From positions 4,526,001 to 4,590,000 of the forward strand of contig NZ_CP019431.1 of assembly GCF_009866765.1 (NCBI RefSeq): a DNA stretch of 64,000 nucleotides, given 5' to 3'. This document shows positions 26,658 through 36,161 of the stretch, piece after piece. Every line of letters starts with the position of its first letter. Within the stretch, counting starts at the first letter, position 1. Both the position numbers and the translations under genes were made by a program. This DNA comes from Pseudomonas sp. S35 (GTDB taxonomy: Bacteria > Pseudomonadota > Gammaproteobacteria > Pseudomonadales > Pseudomonadaceae). The notes under the pieces are model-generated. The model did no database searches. It worked only from the letters and a program-made list of their open reading frames with translations, and was not told where the DNA came from.

Positions 26658-27188
26658 TCAGTCATCCAAACCTGGAAATTCGTTGGCAATAGCGTCGCCG
26701 GTCAGCTCAGGCACCCAGCCTTTTGCCGAGTTGAATAACCGCAACGCCACAAAGTGCGGGTTCTCACCCATATCAAACCAGTGCGCCATGCCCGCGGGGA
26801 TGACCAGCAGGTCGTTTTTCTCACAGCGCACGGCATACACGTAGTCGCCAATGTGCAGGGAAAACAGGCCTTGGCCCGCGATGAAAAACCGCGCGTCATC
26901 GTCGCAGTAGCGGCGCTCCTTGAGGAACTGCGCACGCAGTTCGGCTTTCTGTAAGTGATCATGGCTAACACTGAGCACTTCCACGTGACCGTAGCCGAGG
27001 CCGTCGATCTGTGCCTGGTAAGCCGCGATCATTGCCGCGTCGCTGGCGCCCTTCTCGATCAGGCTGGGCTGCCAACGCTCGAACCGCACGCCGTGCTCGG
27101 CCAGGGTGGCGGCGATGTCGTCGCCATGGGTCAGCACCTTGTTCGGGGTAGACGGCGTAGCAACGGGGTAGACGGCGACATAACTCAT
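26658..27188 (-). CDS. Acireductone dioxygenase-like protein with degenerate metal site
   Basis: 176 residues aligning along the whole acireductone dioxygenase (MtnD) family: 'DIAATLAEHGVRFERWQ', 'KAELRAQFL', 'DYVYAVRCEKNDLLVIPAGMAHWFDMGENPHFVALRLF'. The family motif E-H-x-H-x-E-D-E-V-R, whose two histidines and glutamate bind Ni/Fe, reads here E-R-R-Y-C-D-D-D-A-R. Both histidines are therefore lost and the glutamate is an aspartate; only the last histidine (AHWFDMG) remains. Its start overlaps the MFS gene stop (ATGA), so it is co-translated with it. Dioxygenase activity is doubtful. The frame is intact, which suggests a kept but changed role or very recent decay. Confidence 0.85.
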   Translation of the reverse strand: MSYVAVYPVATPSTPNKVLTHGDDIAATLAEHGVRFERWQPSLIEKGASDAAMIAAYQAQIDGLGYGHVEVLSVSHDHLQKAELRAQFLKERRYCDDDARFFIAGQGLFSLHIGDYVYAVRCEKNDLLVIPAGMAHWFDMGENPHFVALRLFNSAKGWVPELTGDAIANEFPGLDD

Positions 27189-28345
27189 TGAAGGGTTCCT
27201 TGGTTCTGCTCGTGCAATCGAAGGCCAATGATAACGGCAGCGGCCAGGGCGGCGACGCTGGCAATACTAAAGGTGAAGGTCGGCCCCAACAGGTTCCAGC
27301 TGTAGCCGGAATACAGCGCGCCCAGCGCACCGCCAGTGCCGGCCAGGGCGGCGTACAGCGCCTGGCCCTGGCCTTGTTGTTTATCGCCAAAGCTGCGTTG
27401 CACAAAGGCAATCGCCGCGGCGTGAAAGCTGCCGAACGTGGCGGCGTGCATGACCTGCGCCAACAGCAAGACCCACAGGAATTCGGCAAACGAGCCCAGC
27501 AGCAACCAGCGCAGCGCCGCCAACAAAAAGCTGGCCAGCAATACCCGGCGCACCGAGAAACGCGTGAGGATACGGCTCATGCCCAGGAACATCAGCACTT
27601 CGGCCACCACCCCCAGCGCCCACAGCATCCCGATCACGCCCCGGCTGTAACCGAGGTGTTCGAGGTGCAGTGTCAGGAAGGTGTAATACGGGCCGTGGCT
27701 CATTTGCATCAGTGCTACGCAGGCGTAAAACGCCAATACGCCAGGACTGCGCAACTGTTTGAGGAACCCGTCACCCGCCAGGCGATTGCCCTGGGTGGCC
27801 GGCTGCGCATTCGGTACCCACAGGCTGGCGCCGATGATACCGGCCATGATCACCACCACCACGACCGGATAGATGTCCAGGCTCAGCCAGTCGAACAGCC
27901 GGCCCATGACCACCACGGTAAGAATAAAACCGATGGAGCCCCATAGACGCACCTGGCTGTAGCGCGATGTCTGTGTTTGCAGGTGCGCCAGGGTGATCAC
28001 TTCAAACTGCGGCAGCACCGCGTGCCAGAAGAACGCATGCAGGGCCATCACCAGGGCCAGCCAGGCGTAGGTCTTGCTGACGAAAATCAACGAAAAACTG
28101 ACCAGGGTACACACCGCGCCAAAACGCACGATGGCCAGGCGGCGGCCGGTGTAATCGCCCAGCCAGCCCCACAGATTGGGCGCCACGCAGCGCATCAGCA
28201 TGGGGATGGCCACCAGCTCGCCGATACGCGCGCTGGAGAAGCCCAGATGATCGAAGTACAGCGCCAGGAACGGCGCCGTCGCCCCGAGCAGGGCGAAGTA
28301 GAACAGGTAGAAGCTAGAGAGGCGCCAATAAGGAAGGGCTGTCAC
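27185..28345 (-). CDS. MFS transporter (HcaT/PucC-like)
   Basis: 386 residues with about 12 membrane helices and MFS loop signatures ('NLWGWLGDYTGRRLAIVRFG' after helix 2, 'RLWGSIGFILTVVVMG' around helix 5). The opening 'PYWRLSSFYLFYFALLGATAPFLALYF' is typical of the 3-phenylpropionate-permease-like subfamily. Substrate unknown. It starts 10 nt after aroC ends and overlaps the next gene by 4 nt. Confidence 0.9.
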   Translation of the reverse strand: MTALPYWRLSSFYLFYFALLGATAPFLALYFDHLGFSSARIGELVAIPMLMRCVAPNLWGWLGDYTGRRLAIVRFGAVCTLVSFSLIFVSKTYAWLALVMALHAFFWHAVLPQFEVITLAHLQTQTSRYSQVRLWGSIGFILTVVVMGRLFDWLSLDIYPVVVVVIMAGIIGASLWVPNAQPATQGNRLAGDGFLKQLRSPGVLAFYACVALMQMSHGPYYTFLTLHLEHLGYSRGVIGMLWALGVVAEVLMFLGMSRILTRFSVRRVLLASFLLAALRWLLLGSFAEFLWVLLLAQVMHAATFGSFHAAAIAFVQRSFGDKQQGQGQALYAALAGTGGALGALYSGYSWNLLGPTFTFSIASVAALAAAVIIGLRLHEQNQGTLQ

Positions 28346-28355
28346 AACCAGCCCG

Positions 28356-29447
28356 TCACAGCTGGCCCAGTACCGGGGTGTTCACCTGCACATCGGCATT
28401 CTGCCCACGGTTGCGCAGCAAGTGGTCCATCAACACGATGGCCATCATCGCCTCGGCAATCGGCGTGGCACGGATGCCGACGCACGGGTCGTGGCGCCCC
28501 TTGGTGATCACGTCCACCGGGTTGCCATGCACGTCGATCGAACGGCCGGGAGTGGTGATGCTCGACGTGGCCTTGAGCGCCAGGTGCGCAACGATCGGCT
28601 GGCCGGAGGAAATGCCCCCCAGGATGCCGCCAGCGTTGTTGCTGAGAAAACCTTGCGGGGTCATCTCATCGCGATGCTCGGTGCCGCGCTGGGACACGCA
28701 GGCAAACCCGGCGCCGATTTCCACGCCTTTTACCGCGTTGATGCTCATCAGCGCGTGGGCCAGTTCAGCATCGAGACGGTCGAAGATCGGCTCGCCCAGG
28801 CCTGGTTTCACACCTTCGGCGACCACGGTGATCTTGGCGCCGACGGAATCCTGGTCGCGACGCAACTGGTCCATGTACGCCTCCAGCTCTGGCACCTTGT
28901 CCGGGTCAGGACAGAAAAAAGCGTTGTCTTGCACGCTGTCCCAGGTCTTGAACGGGATTTCAATCGGGCCCAACTGGCTCATGTAGCCACGGATCACGAT
29001 GCCCTGGGTGGCCAGGTACTTCTTGGCGATGGCACCGGCGGCCACGCGCATCGCGGTTTCGCGTGCCGAGCTGCGGCCACCGCCACGGTAGTCGCGCTCG
29101 CCGTATTTGTGGTGATAGGTGTAGTCGGCATGGGCCGGGCGGAACAGGTCCTTGATCGCCGAGTAGTCCTTGGACTTCTGGTCGGTGTTGCGGATCAGCA
29201 GCCCGATGGCGCAACCGGTGGTGCGACCTTCGAACACGCCGGAGAGGATCTCGACTTCGTCGGGCTCCTGGCGCTGGGTGGTGTGGCGGCTGGTGCCGGG
29301 CTTGCGGCGGTCCAGGTCACGCTGCAGGTCTTCCAGGGACAGCGCCAGGCCGGGCGGGCAGCCGTCGACAATGGCGACCAACGCCGGGCCATGGCTTTCG
29401 CCCGCGGTGGTGACAGTGAACAGCTTGCCGAAGGTATTGCCGGACAT
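28356..29447 (-). CDS. aroC: Chorismate synthase
   Basis: 363 residues. All three signatures are visible: '[18 protein letters not shown]' at the N-terminus, '[20 protein letters not shown]' in the middle and '[27 protein letters not shown]' at the end. It uses reduced FMN to convert EPSP to chorismate, the last shared step of aromatic amino acid synthesis. It heads a minus-strand operon with the MFS and the dioxygenase-like genes. Confidence 0.98.
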   Translation of the reverse strand: MSGNTFGKLFTVTTAGESHGPALVAIVDGCPPGLALSLEDLQRDLDRRKPGTSRHTTQRQEPDEVEILSGVFEGRTTGCAIGLLIRNTDQKSKDYSAIKDLFRPAHADYTYHHKYGERDYRGGGRSSARETAMRVAAGAIAKKYLATQGIVIRGYMSQLGPIEIPFKTWDSVQDNAFFCPDPDKVPELEAYMDQLRRDQDSVGAKITVVAEGVKPGLGEPIFDRLDAELAHALMSINAVKGVEIGAGFACVSQRGTEHRDEMTPQGFLSNNAGGILGGISSGQPIVAHLALKATSSITTPGRSIDVHGNPVDVITKGRHDPCVGIRATPIAEAMMAIVLMDHLLRNRGQNADVQVNTPVLGQL

Positions 29448-29593
29448 GCAGGGCGCTCCGTGAAATCAGTTGAATCAAGTCAACCGTAATAACTTAAGGC
29501 GGCCAGTATACGCAGGCTAACCGACTAGTTCATCCTCGAAACCTTACCGGTCGACATGGGTCCAACCGGCACTCCCCGGATAATGGCACGATA

Positions 29594-30553
29594 ATGCTGC
29601 GAGCTTTACTGTTCACCCTCACGCTCTTGACTACCCTGGCCCACGCCGCCTCCCCCGTCGTACTGCAACGGCCCATCAGCCTGGACACCGGCAGCGGCAA
29701 GCTGTTTGGCTCGCTGCTGCTGCCCCAATCCGACAACCCCGTGCCCGTTGTGTTGATCATCGCCGGCTCCGGCCCCACCGACCGCAATGGCAACAGTACC
29801 GACGGCGCGCGCAACGACAGCCTCAAGCGCCTGGCCTGGGTACTGGCCCGGCATAACATCGCCAGCGTGCGCTATGACAAACGCGGTGTAGCCGCCAGCC
29901 TGGCCGCCACACCCGACGAGCGCAACCTCACCTTGGACGCCTACGTCGCCGACGCGGTGGCCTGGGGCAAATTGCTCAAGGCCGACAAACGCATGGGCCC
30001 GTTGATCGTACTGGGCCACAGCGAAGGTGCCTTGGTGGCGGCCCTCGCCGCCCCGCAACTCGACCCGGCGGGCGTCATTTCCCTGTCCGGCAGCGCCCGC
30101 CCGGTAGACCAGGTGATCCGCCAGCAACTGGCCGATCACCTGCCCCCTGCCCTGCTGCTGCGCAGCAATGAGATCCTCGATCACCTCAAGGCCGGTCAGG
30201 TGGATGCGGATGTGCCTGGCCCGCTGCAGGCTATTTTCCGACCCAGCGTGCAGCCTTACCTGATCAGCTTGTTTCGCGCCGACCCGTCAGCGGCCTTTGC
30301 CAGACTGCGCATGCCGGCGTTGATCGTTCAGGGCACTAACGATATTCAGGTCGGTGTCGGTGACGCCCAGCAACTGAAAAGGGCCAAGCCCGATGCCGAA
30401 CTGACGGTGATCGAAGGCATGAACCACGTGATGCGCATCGTGCCCAACGACGTCAAGCAACAACTGGCCTCCTACAATGACCCGCAATTACCCCTCGCCG
30501 CCGAGTTGGGCAACCGCGTGGTGCGCTTTATCGACGGACTTCAACCCCGTTAA
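29594..30553 (+). CDS. Secreted alpha/beta hydrolase
   Basis: 319 residues. Signal peptide 'MLRALLFTLTLLTTLAHA', oxyanion region 'VVLIIAGSGPTDRNGNS', nucleophile elbow 'VLGHSEGALVAALA', acid 'IVQGTNDIQV' and histidine in 'VIEGMNHVMR'. Probably a periplasmic esterase or peptidase of the YqiA/BAAT-like group; the substrate is unknown. Divergent from aroC. Confidence 0.88.
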   Translation: MLRALLFTLTLLTTLAHAASPVVLQRPISLDTGSGKLFGSLLLPQSDNPVPVVLIIAGSGPTDRNGNSTDGARNDSLKRLAWVLARHNIASVRYDKRGVAASLAATPDERNLTLDAYVADAVAWGKLLKADKRMGPLIVLGHSEGALVAALAAPQLDPAGVISLSGSARPVDQVIRQQLADHLPPALLLRSNEILDHLKAGQVDADVPGPLQAIFRPSVQPYLISLFRADPSAAFARLRMPALIVQGTNDIQVGVGDAQQLKRAKPDAELTVIEGMNHVMRIVPNDVKQQLASYNDPQLPLAAELGNRVVRFIDGLQPR

Positions 30554-30652
30554 GCGACAATTTGCCTCCAGTCCTGGAAAGAACGGCCGATAAGCCCAGT
30601 GTCGACAGCAAAAAGACTGTCGGCTGGCTGGGCTTGGACAGGATCGCGCCGC

Positions 30653-31459
30653 ATGACAACCACTGAAGCAACACCAGAACCGACCGCCGACACCCCGGCT
30701 GAAAAAACCGAGGCCGTCGATACGGCGCCGTTGCCGTGGGCGGATGTCCAGGCCGAACATTTCAAGATGCTGCGCCTGGCCCCGCTGGCCACTGACCGCG
30801 CCACCGGCGTGCGGCCGTTGCGGTTCGTGCAATTCGGTTATGCCGAGCGCAATGACCCACACCTCAGCCTGTTGCGTATGGTCATCCAACTGCCCGGCCA
30901 GCGTGTGCGCCGCGAGCAGAACCATTTGGATATCTGGGTCGACCACGATAAACATCGTGTGCACTTCGGCCCCGGCAACAGCCTGGAGATCGAACCGGCC
31001 AACCGCGGTATCGGGCGTTTCCTCGTGGCCCAAGGGGCGGCGTGGGCGAAAAAGAAGTGGTCGCACTATCGCGTCGACGGCGTGGACCTGGCCAACAAGG
31101 ACGCGCTCAACGAAGCCACGCGGCTGCGCCGCGATCACTTCCTGCGGGTCCATGGTTTTGATGTGGCCTATGCGGATGTGCAGCACCTCAAGGGCAACGT
31201 GCAACCGGGCAAGGTCGGCGATGTGCTGGAGAACTGGAACACCGAGAAGGTGCAGTTCGTGGAGATTCTCGAAGCCGCGCAGATGCTGCAACAGGCCGAA
31301 CAGAACCTGCTGGAACAGGAAGTGAAGCTGCGCAAGGAAGAGGAAAAGGTCACCAAGTTCAAGCGTGAGGACAGCGGTTTGCGCTTTACCATCACCTGTC
31401 TGGTGGCGTTTACGGTGTTTCAGGCAGGGTTGCTGATCTGGATTGCCACGCACCGCTAG
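30653..31459 (+). CDS. Hypothetical membrane-anchored coiled-coil protein
   Basis: 268 residues from the ATG behind AGGA. A Thr/Pro/Glu-rich start (residues 1–30) precedes a globular middle ('RFVQFGYAERNDPHLSLLRMVIQLPGQ', 'LDIWVDHDKHRVHFGPGNSLEIEPANRGIGRFL'). A charged coiled coil ('AAQMLQQAEQNLLEQEVKLRKEEEKVTKFK') and one C-terminal membrane helix ('FTITCLVAFTVFQAGLLIWIA') follow. I do not recognise the family. The layout suggests a tail-anchored cytosolic protein. Confidence 0.8.
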   Translation: MTTTEATPEPTADTPAEKTEAVDTAPLPWADVQAEHFKMLRLAPLATDRATGVRPLRFVQFGYAERNDPHLSLLRMVIQLPGQRVRREQNHLDIWVDHDKHRVHFGPGNSLEIEPANRGIGRFLVAQGAAWAKKKWSHYRVDGVDLANKDALNEATRLRRDHFLRVHGFDVAYADVQHLKGNVQPGKVGDVLENWNTEKVQFVEILEAAQMLQQAEQNLLEQEVKLRKEEEKVTKFKREDSGLRFTITCLVAFTVFQAGLLIWIATHR

Positions 31460-31478
31460 CCGTTTGAAATGCGATCTT

Positions 31479-31520
31479 TGTGGGAGGGGCAAGTCGAATC
31501 GTCGCACCGCCCCTGCCACA
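31479..31520. repeat. REP-like palindrome with TCGAATCGTCGCACC apex
   Basis: TGTGGGAGGGGC and GCCCCTGCCACA arms enclose 'AAGTCGAATCGTCGCACC'. The same apex recurs at 62284–62333 on a different stem. Lies between convergent genes. Confidence 0.8.
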
Positions 31521-31541
31521 TTTTTAACTGTGTTCCTGCCG

Positions 31542-32450
31542 TTAAACCTTGGCGGCGAAGACTGCCTGATGTTCGCGGCACTGCTCGGCCGTGAGCATGA
31601 ACACACCATGCCCGCCGCGCTTGAATTCGAGCCAGGCAAAGTCCACTTGCGGGTACAGTGCCTCGACGTGCACTTGGCTGTTGCCCACTTCCACAATCAG
31701 CAAACCTTTCTCGGTCAGGTGGTCCGCCGCTTCGGCGAGCATCCGACGCACCAGGTTCAAACCGTCATCGCCACAGGCCAGGCCCAGTTCTGGCTCGTGC
31801 TGGTACTCGTCCGGCATGTCGGCGAAGTCTTCGGCGTCCACATACGGCGGGTTTGACACGATCAGGTCAAAGCGCTGGCCCGGCAGGCCGTCGAAGCCAT
31901 CGCCCTGCACGGTGTAGACGCGCTCGTCGGCGCCGTGGCGCTCGATGTTCTGGTTCGCCACTTCCAAGGCTTCGAAGGACAAGTCGCCCAGCACCACTTC
32001 AGCGTCCTGGAACTCGTAGGCACAGGCAATGCCGATGCAGCCGGAACCCGTGCACAGGTCAAGAATGCGCGCCGGCGGCTGGGCCAGCCAGGGTTCGAAG
32101 CGGTTTTCGATCAGCTCGCCAATGGGGGAGCGCGGAACCAGCACGCGCTCGTCGACGATAAACGACATGCCGCAGAACCACGCCTCGCCCAGCAGGTACG
32201 CGGTGGGCACGCGCTCGTGGATACGGCGATGCAGCAACCGCTGCACATGGGAAACTTCCTCTTCTTCCAGGTTGCAGTCCAGGTAGCTGTCGGCAATTTC
32301 CCACGGCAGGTTCAAGGCGCCGAGTACCAATTGCCGGGCTTCGTCCCAGGCATTGTCAGTGCCGTGGCCAAAAAACAGGTCTTCCCCATGGAAACGGCTG
32401 ACAGCCCAACGGATATGGTCGCGCAAGGTGCGCAGGCGGGAAGTGATCAC
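31542..32450 (-). CDS. prmB: Ribosomal protein uL3 N5-glutamine methyltransferase
   Basis: 302 residues. The SAM-binding motif is '[17 protein letters not shown]' and the glutamine-methylating signature is '[15 protein letters not shown]'. The N-terminal helical domain ('[30 protein letters not shown]') separates PrmB from PrmC. It methylates a glutamine of L3 during 50S assembly. Single gene. Confidence 0.95.
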   Translation of the reverse strand: MITSRLRTLRDHIRWAVSRFHGEDLFFGHGTDNAWDEARQLVLGALNLPWEIADSYLDCNLEEEEVSHVQRLLHRRIHERVPTAYLLGEAWFCGMSFIVDERVLVPRSPIGELIENRFEPWLAQPPARILDLCTGSGCIGIACAYEFQDAEVVLGDLSFEALEVANQNIERHGADERVYTVQGDGFDGLPGQRFDLIVSNPPYVDAEDFADMPDEYQHEPELGLACGDDGLNLVRRMLAEAADHLTEKGLLIVEVGNSQVHVEALYPQVDFAWLEFKRGGHGVFMLTAEQCREHQAVFAAKV

Positions 32451-32689
32451 GGGGCAGACTCCTGGAAAAAACGACTGGCGATTCTAACAGCCTTCGCCTG
32501 TACCGACGATGTACGAAACTCCCATTGCCGTACGTCGGATTTCATCCAATTTGCCATCATTGTGTTAAACACGACCATCCCTTGACATGGCTGCACGTCA
32601 ACAACGGCGTACCTTACGATAGTAGCGATTCACAGAACCGCTCAGCCAGTGGACAATGTCGCAAAAGCCCCACTCACAGGAGCCCCAGA

Positions 32690-33280
32690 ATGTCCGTTCC
32701 AAAGACGATGTTTCAACTCAGCGGTCGTGGTTACGCAGCTGCCAACCTTGCCCATGCGACCCTCGTGATCATCGACGCCCAGAAGGAATACCTCAGCGGT
32801 CCACTCGCCCTCTCGGGCATGGACACGGCGGTCGACCATATCAAGCAGCTGGTGACATCGGCGCGCAACGCTGGCCGTCCGATCGTGCATGTGCGCCACC
32901 TGGGAACGGTCGGCGGCATGTTCGACCCTCAGGGCGAACGCGGTGAGTTCATTCCCGGCCTTGAACCTGAAGGCGACGAGACCATTATCGAGAAGCTGCT
33001 GCCCAGCGCCTTTCATGGCACCGGCCTGGAGAAACGCCTGCAAGACCTCGGCTCCCTGGACCTGATCGTCTGCGGTTTCATGAGCCATTCCAGCGTCAGC
33101 ACCACCGTGCGCGCCGCCAAGAACCTGGGCTTTCGCTGCACCCTGGTGGAAGACGCCTGCGCCACCCGCGACCTGCCTTACAAAGACGGCATCCTGAGTG
33201 CCGAGCACGTACAGCAGACCGAAATGGCCATCATGGCTGACAACTTCGCCACCCTCGCGTTGACCAAAGACCTGATCTGA
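32690..33280 (+). CDS. Cysteine hydrolase, isochorismatase family
   Basis: 196 residues; the ATG at 32690 has AGGAG 9 nt ahead. Catalytic triad candidates are D in 'LVIIDAQKEY', K in 'IIEKLLPSAF' and C or neighbours in the strand 'LIVCGFMSHSSVSTTVRAA'. In the last the usual nucleophile position, '(V/I)xGxxTxxCVxxT', reads 'VCGFMSHSSVSTT', with serine where the cysteine is expected. This divergence makes the exact reaction uncertain. No partner genes adjacent. Confidence 0.85.
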   Translation: MSVPKTMFQLSGRGYAAANLAHATLVIIDAQKEYLSGPLALSGMDTAVDHIKQLVTSARNAGRPIVHVRHLGTVGGMFDPQGERGEFIPGLEPEGDETIIEKLLPSAFHGTGLEKRLQDLGSLDLIVCGFMSHSSVSTTVRAAKNLGFRCTLVEDACATRDLPYKDGILSAEHVQQTEMAIMADNFATLALTKDLI

Positions 33281-33290
33281 TCGCCCTTCT

Positions 33291-33327
33291 GATGAGCGGT
33301 GCGGCAGTGTTTATTGCCCCGCTCATC
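33291..33327 (+). terminator. Stem-loop after the cysteine hydrolase gene
   Basis: GATGAGCGG pairs with CCGCTCATC, with an inner GGCA/TGCC pair. It starts 10 nt after the stop codon but lacks a clean T-tract, so it may terminate weakly or stabilise the mRNA. Confidence 0.5.
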
Positions 33328-33422
33328 CGCTAAACCCTTTCATTTGGCGCATTTACCTCTGGCACCGGAACAACCTGTGTATCTTCCGGTCGAAGGGCCG
33401 ATACCCTGGAGGAAAGGTCGGA

Positions 33423-33743
33423 ATGAAGATATCCGATGGTTTTGATGCTCGTCGCTTGCGCCCCAAGGGCCCGAGCAACTGGCGTCTGCGCCTGGTGGCC
33501 GGCATTGCCGCGCTGCTGGCGATTGTAGGTCTGTTGCTCGCAGGCGCGGGTGGCGCCGGTTTGTTTGGTCATTCGCCGGCCCTTGGCGAACTGAATGCCA
33601 GCCCGGGTGGTTCAGCGCTCCTGTTGGGCATCGGCTTGCTGGTGCTGTGGCTGGGCATTTGGTTATGGCGTCGTAGCCGTCGGAAAATGCGCCAGCCGTT
33701 GTCACTGAACATCGCTGCGCACCTGATGAAAAAGCACGACTGA
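33423..33743 (+). CDS. Small inner-membrane protein
   Basis: 106 residues with two membrane helices ('LVAGIAALLAIVGLLLAGAGGAGLF' and 'ALLLGIGLLVLWLGIWLW') followed by basic 'RRSRRKMRQ' on the likely cytosolic side. AGGAAAGG precedes the ATG. Family not recognised; unknown role. Confidence 0.78.
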   Translation: MKISDGFDARRLRPKGPSNWRLRLVAGIAALLAIVGLLLAGAGGAGLFGHSPALGELNASPGGSALLLGIGLLVLWLGIWLWRRSRRKMRQPLSLNIAAHLMKKHD

Positions 33744-33817
33744 TGGCGCTTGGATAGCGTTTCCTACGCCCGGCTGCCGCGAATTAGGTAAACTGCCCGC
33801 CCTTCGCGGAGGCCGAC

Positions 33818-34375
33818 ATGCAAGACGACGATTTTTCCCTGTTCAAAAACGAGCTGCGCGGCGTCAAGCCGATCAAGCACGATCGCGCCGAGACCGGCAA
33901 ACCCAAAGCCGACCGGGCGCAGATCGCCAAGCTGCGCCAGGCCGCGACCGTGCGCACCGACGCCACCACCGTGGATGGTCTGTCGGACCAGTTTGTCATC
34001 GACGTCGGCCCCGAAGACGAGCTGATGTGGGCCCGCGACGGTGTGCAGGAAAGCCAGATGCGCAAGCTCAAGGCCGGCCAGATCCCGTTCGAAGGCAGCC
34101 TCGACCTGCACGGCATGACCGTAGAGAAAGCCCGGGAAACCCTGTGGGCCTTCCTCGCCGAAGCCACCAAATTCGAAATCCGCTGCGCGCGCGTCACCCA
34201 CGGCAAGGCTGTGCGCCTGGACGGCAAGCGACCGATGATCAAAAGCCACGTCAACACCTGGCTGCGCCAGCATGCCCAAGTGCTCGGCTTTACCTCGTGC
34301 CAGGCCCGCCACGGCGGCGCGGGGGCGGTGTATGTGATGCTCAAGCGGACGATGATGGAGGGGCGGGACGAGTAA
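33818..34375 (+). CDS. Smr domain protein
   Basis: 185 residues. The C-terminal Smr domain begins at 'GSLDLHGMTVEKARETLWAFL', with the 'RVTHGKAVR' motif (family: T-G-x-G) and 'ARHGGAGAVYVMLKR' at the end. The charged N-terminal half resembles YdaL/SmrA proteins. Smr domains nick or bind nucleic acids. It is 79 nt upstream of folE in the same direction. Confidence 0.9.
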   Translation: MQDDDFSLFKNELRGVKPIKHDRAETGKPKADRAQIAKLRQAATVRTDATTVDGLSDQFVIDVGPEDELMWARDGVQESQMRKLKAGQIPFEGSLDLHGMTVEKARETLWAFLAEATKFEIRCARVTHGKAVRLDGKRPMIKSHVNTWLRQHAQVLGFTSCQARHGGAGAVYVMLKRTMMEGRDE

Positions 34376-34453
34376 CAAGTGCCATCGTCAGGCTTGCAGC
34401 GATGTGTCCGCCACCGTAACCTTGCGCTTTGCGAAAATCCCACAGGTAGTTTC

Positions 34454-34999
34454 ATGTCCCTGGAACAGAATTACACAGAGATTCTCGGCCAACTCGGCGA
34501 GGACGTCTCCCGCGAGGGTCTGCTCGACACGCCAAAGCGTGCCGCCAAGGCGATGCAGTACCTCTGCCGCGGTTATGAGCAGACGCTCGAAGAAGTCACC
34601 AATGGCGCCTTGTTCAGCTCCGACAACAGCGAAATGGTGCTGGTCAAGGACATCGAGTTGTACTCGCTGTGCGAACACCACCTGCTGCCGTTTATCGGCA
34701 AGGCCCACGTCGCGTATATCCCGAGCGGCAAAGTGCTGGGCCTGTCGAAGGTCGCGCGGATTGTCGACATGTATGCGCGCCGCTTGCAGATCCAGGAAAA
34801 CCTCAGCCGCCAGATCGCCGATGCCGTAATGCAGGTGACCGGCGCCCTGGGCGTGGCCGTGGTGATCGAGGCCAAGCACATGTGCATGATGATGCGCGGT
34901 GTCGAGAAACAGAATTCGTCGATGATCACTTCGGTGATGCTGGGTGAGTTCCGCGAAAACGCGGCCACCCGCAGCGAGTTCCTCAGCCTGATCAAGTAA
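34454..34999 (+). CDS. folE: GTP cyclohydrolase I (FolE1 type)
   Basis: 181 residues. The zinc-binding and catalytic motifs are '[22 protein letters not shown]' and '[15 protein letters not shown]', the two cysteines and one histidine needed for the zinc site of class I enzymes. It forms dihydroneopterin triphosphate for folate. The ATG at 34454 gives the usual N-terminus. A terminator follows. Confidence 0.96.
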   Translation: MSLEQNYTEILGQLGEDVSREGLLDTPKRAAKAMQYLCRGYEQTLEEVTNGALFSSDNSEMVLVKDIELYSLCEHHLLPFIGKAHVAYIPSGKVLGLSKVARIVDMYARRLQIQENLSRQIADAVMQVTGALGVAVVIEAKHMCMMMRGVEKQNSSMITSVMLGEFRENAATRSEFLSLIK

Positions 35000-35017
35000 C
35001 CGGCCGAGCAGCAAAAA

Positions 35018-35043
35018 ACCGGCGTTCATCGCCGGTTTTTTTT
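35018..35043 (+). terminator. Rho-independent terminator of folE
   Basis: ACCGGCG–TTCAT–CGCCGGT followed by eight T residues. Confidence 0.92.
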
Positions 35044-35100
35044 CGCCTGCAGAAATCAGGTAAGCTGCGCCCCCTCAGTCATGGGCAAGAGGTTTCAGCC

Positions 35101-35472
35101 ATGTTCGTCAAAGCACTTCGAGTGGGCCTCGGCCACGTCATCATCGCGGGCGACTTCCTTACCCGCCCACGTAAAAAGCAGCGCCCCGCCGAGCAACAAG
35201 CCAAGGTGAACGAGGCGGCCAAGGATTTGACCCTGTATCAATTCCACGCCTGCCCGTTCTGCGTGAAGACCCGCCGCACCCTGCACCGCCTGAATGTGCC
35301 GGTGGCGTTGAAGGACGCGAAGCACAACGAGCAGGATCGCCAGACCCTGCTGGAGCAAGGTGGCAAGATCAAGGTGCCGTGCCTGCGCATCGAAGAGAAT
35401 GGCCAGACCACCTGGATGTATGACTCCAAGGTGATCATCGATTACCTGGACAAGCGCTTCGCCGCGATCTGA
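35101..35472 (+). CDS. Glutaredoxin-like protein
   Basis: 123 residues. A hydrophobic, basic leader ('ALRVGLGHVIIAGDFLTRPRKK') is followed by a thioredoxin-fold domain with the dithiol site 'FHACPFCVKTRR', the cis-proline in 'KIKVPCLRI' and 'SKVIIDYLDKRF'. The leader could anchor it at the membrane. It probably reduces glutathione mixed disulfides. Confidence 0.88.
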   Translation: MFVKALRVGLGHVIIAGDFLTRPRKKQRPAEQQAKVNEAAKDLTLYQFHACPFCVKTRRTLHRLNVPVALKDAKHNEQDRQTLLEQGGKIKVPCLRIEENGQTTWMYDSKVIIDYLDKRFAAI

Positions 35473-35489
35473 CAGACCTGTGCAGATTA

Positions 35490-35537
35490 AATGTGGGAGA
35501 GGGCAAGCCCTAAGGCAAGCCCCCTCCCACATTTTTT
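35490..35537. repeat. REP palindrome with trailing T-run
   Basis: AATGTGGGAGAGGGCAAGCC and GGCAAGCCCCCTCCCACATT arms; the right arm is followed by TTTTTT. It may double as terminator for the convergent glutaredoxin and GST genes. Confidence 0.85.
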
Positions 35538-35548
35538 GACCGCGGTGA

Positions 35549-36151
35549 TCAGTCGAGCATGGCCACATGCTTGGGATGGCTCGCCACGCGCTGCAACCAC
35601 GCCTGCACGGCCGGGTACGGCGTCAAATCAAAACCACCTTCGTGAGCCACGTGGGTGTAGGCATACAACGCGATGTCGGCAATCGAATACTGCTCACCCA
35701 CCAGGTAAGGCGTGGTTTGCAACTGGCGCTCCATCACCTTCAACGCCTTGTAACCGCCCTTGTGGGTGGTCTTGTATTCCTCAAGGCGATCCTCGGGCAT
35801 GTTCAGGTAAAACTGGATAAACCGCGCCACCGCAATATACGGCTCGTGGCTGTATTGCTCGAAGAACTGCCATTGCAGCACTTGGGTGCGCAGGCGCGGC
35901 TCGGTCGGCAAGAACTCGCTGCCGTCGGCGAGGAAGTTGAGAATCGCGTTGGACTCCCACAGGCACGTGCCGTCCTCCAACTCCAGCACAGGGATCTTGC
36001 CGTTGGGGTTCTTGGCCAGGAACTCGGGAGTTTCGGTACCGCCGTTGAGGATGTCGACATCCACCCATTGGTAAGGGATGCCGAGCAGGTTGAGCATCAA
36101 TTTGATCTTGTAGCAGTTGCCCGACTTGTAATCGCCATAAACCTTGTACAT
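35549..36151 (-). CDS. Glutathione S-transferase family protein
   Basis: 200 residues from the ATG behind GGGGAG. The N-terminal thioredoxin-like domain holds 'GDYKSGNCYKIKLMLNLLGI', the cis-proline in 'NPNGKIPVLELEDG' and 'LWESNAILNFLA' (glutathione-binding E-S pair). The C-terminal helical domain ends 'YPAVQAWLQRVASHP'. It lies 10 nt after the aminotransferase gene, so the two form one operon. Confidence 0.92.
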   Translation of the reverse strand: MYKVYGDYKSGNCYKIKLMLNLLGIPYQWVDVDILNGGTETPEFLAKNPNGKIPVLELEDGTCLWESNAILNFLADGSEFLPTEPRLRTQVLQWQFFEQYSHEPYIAVARFIQFYLNMPEDRLEEYKTTHKGGYKALKVMERQLQTTPYLVGEQYSIADIALYAYTHVAHEGGFDLTPYPAVQAWLQRVASHPKHVAMLD

Positions 36152-36161
36152 GGGGCTCCCC

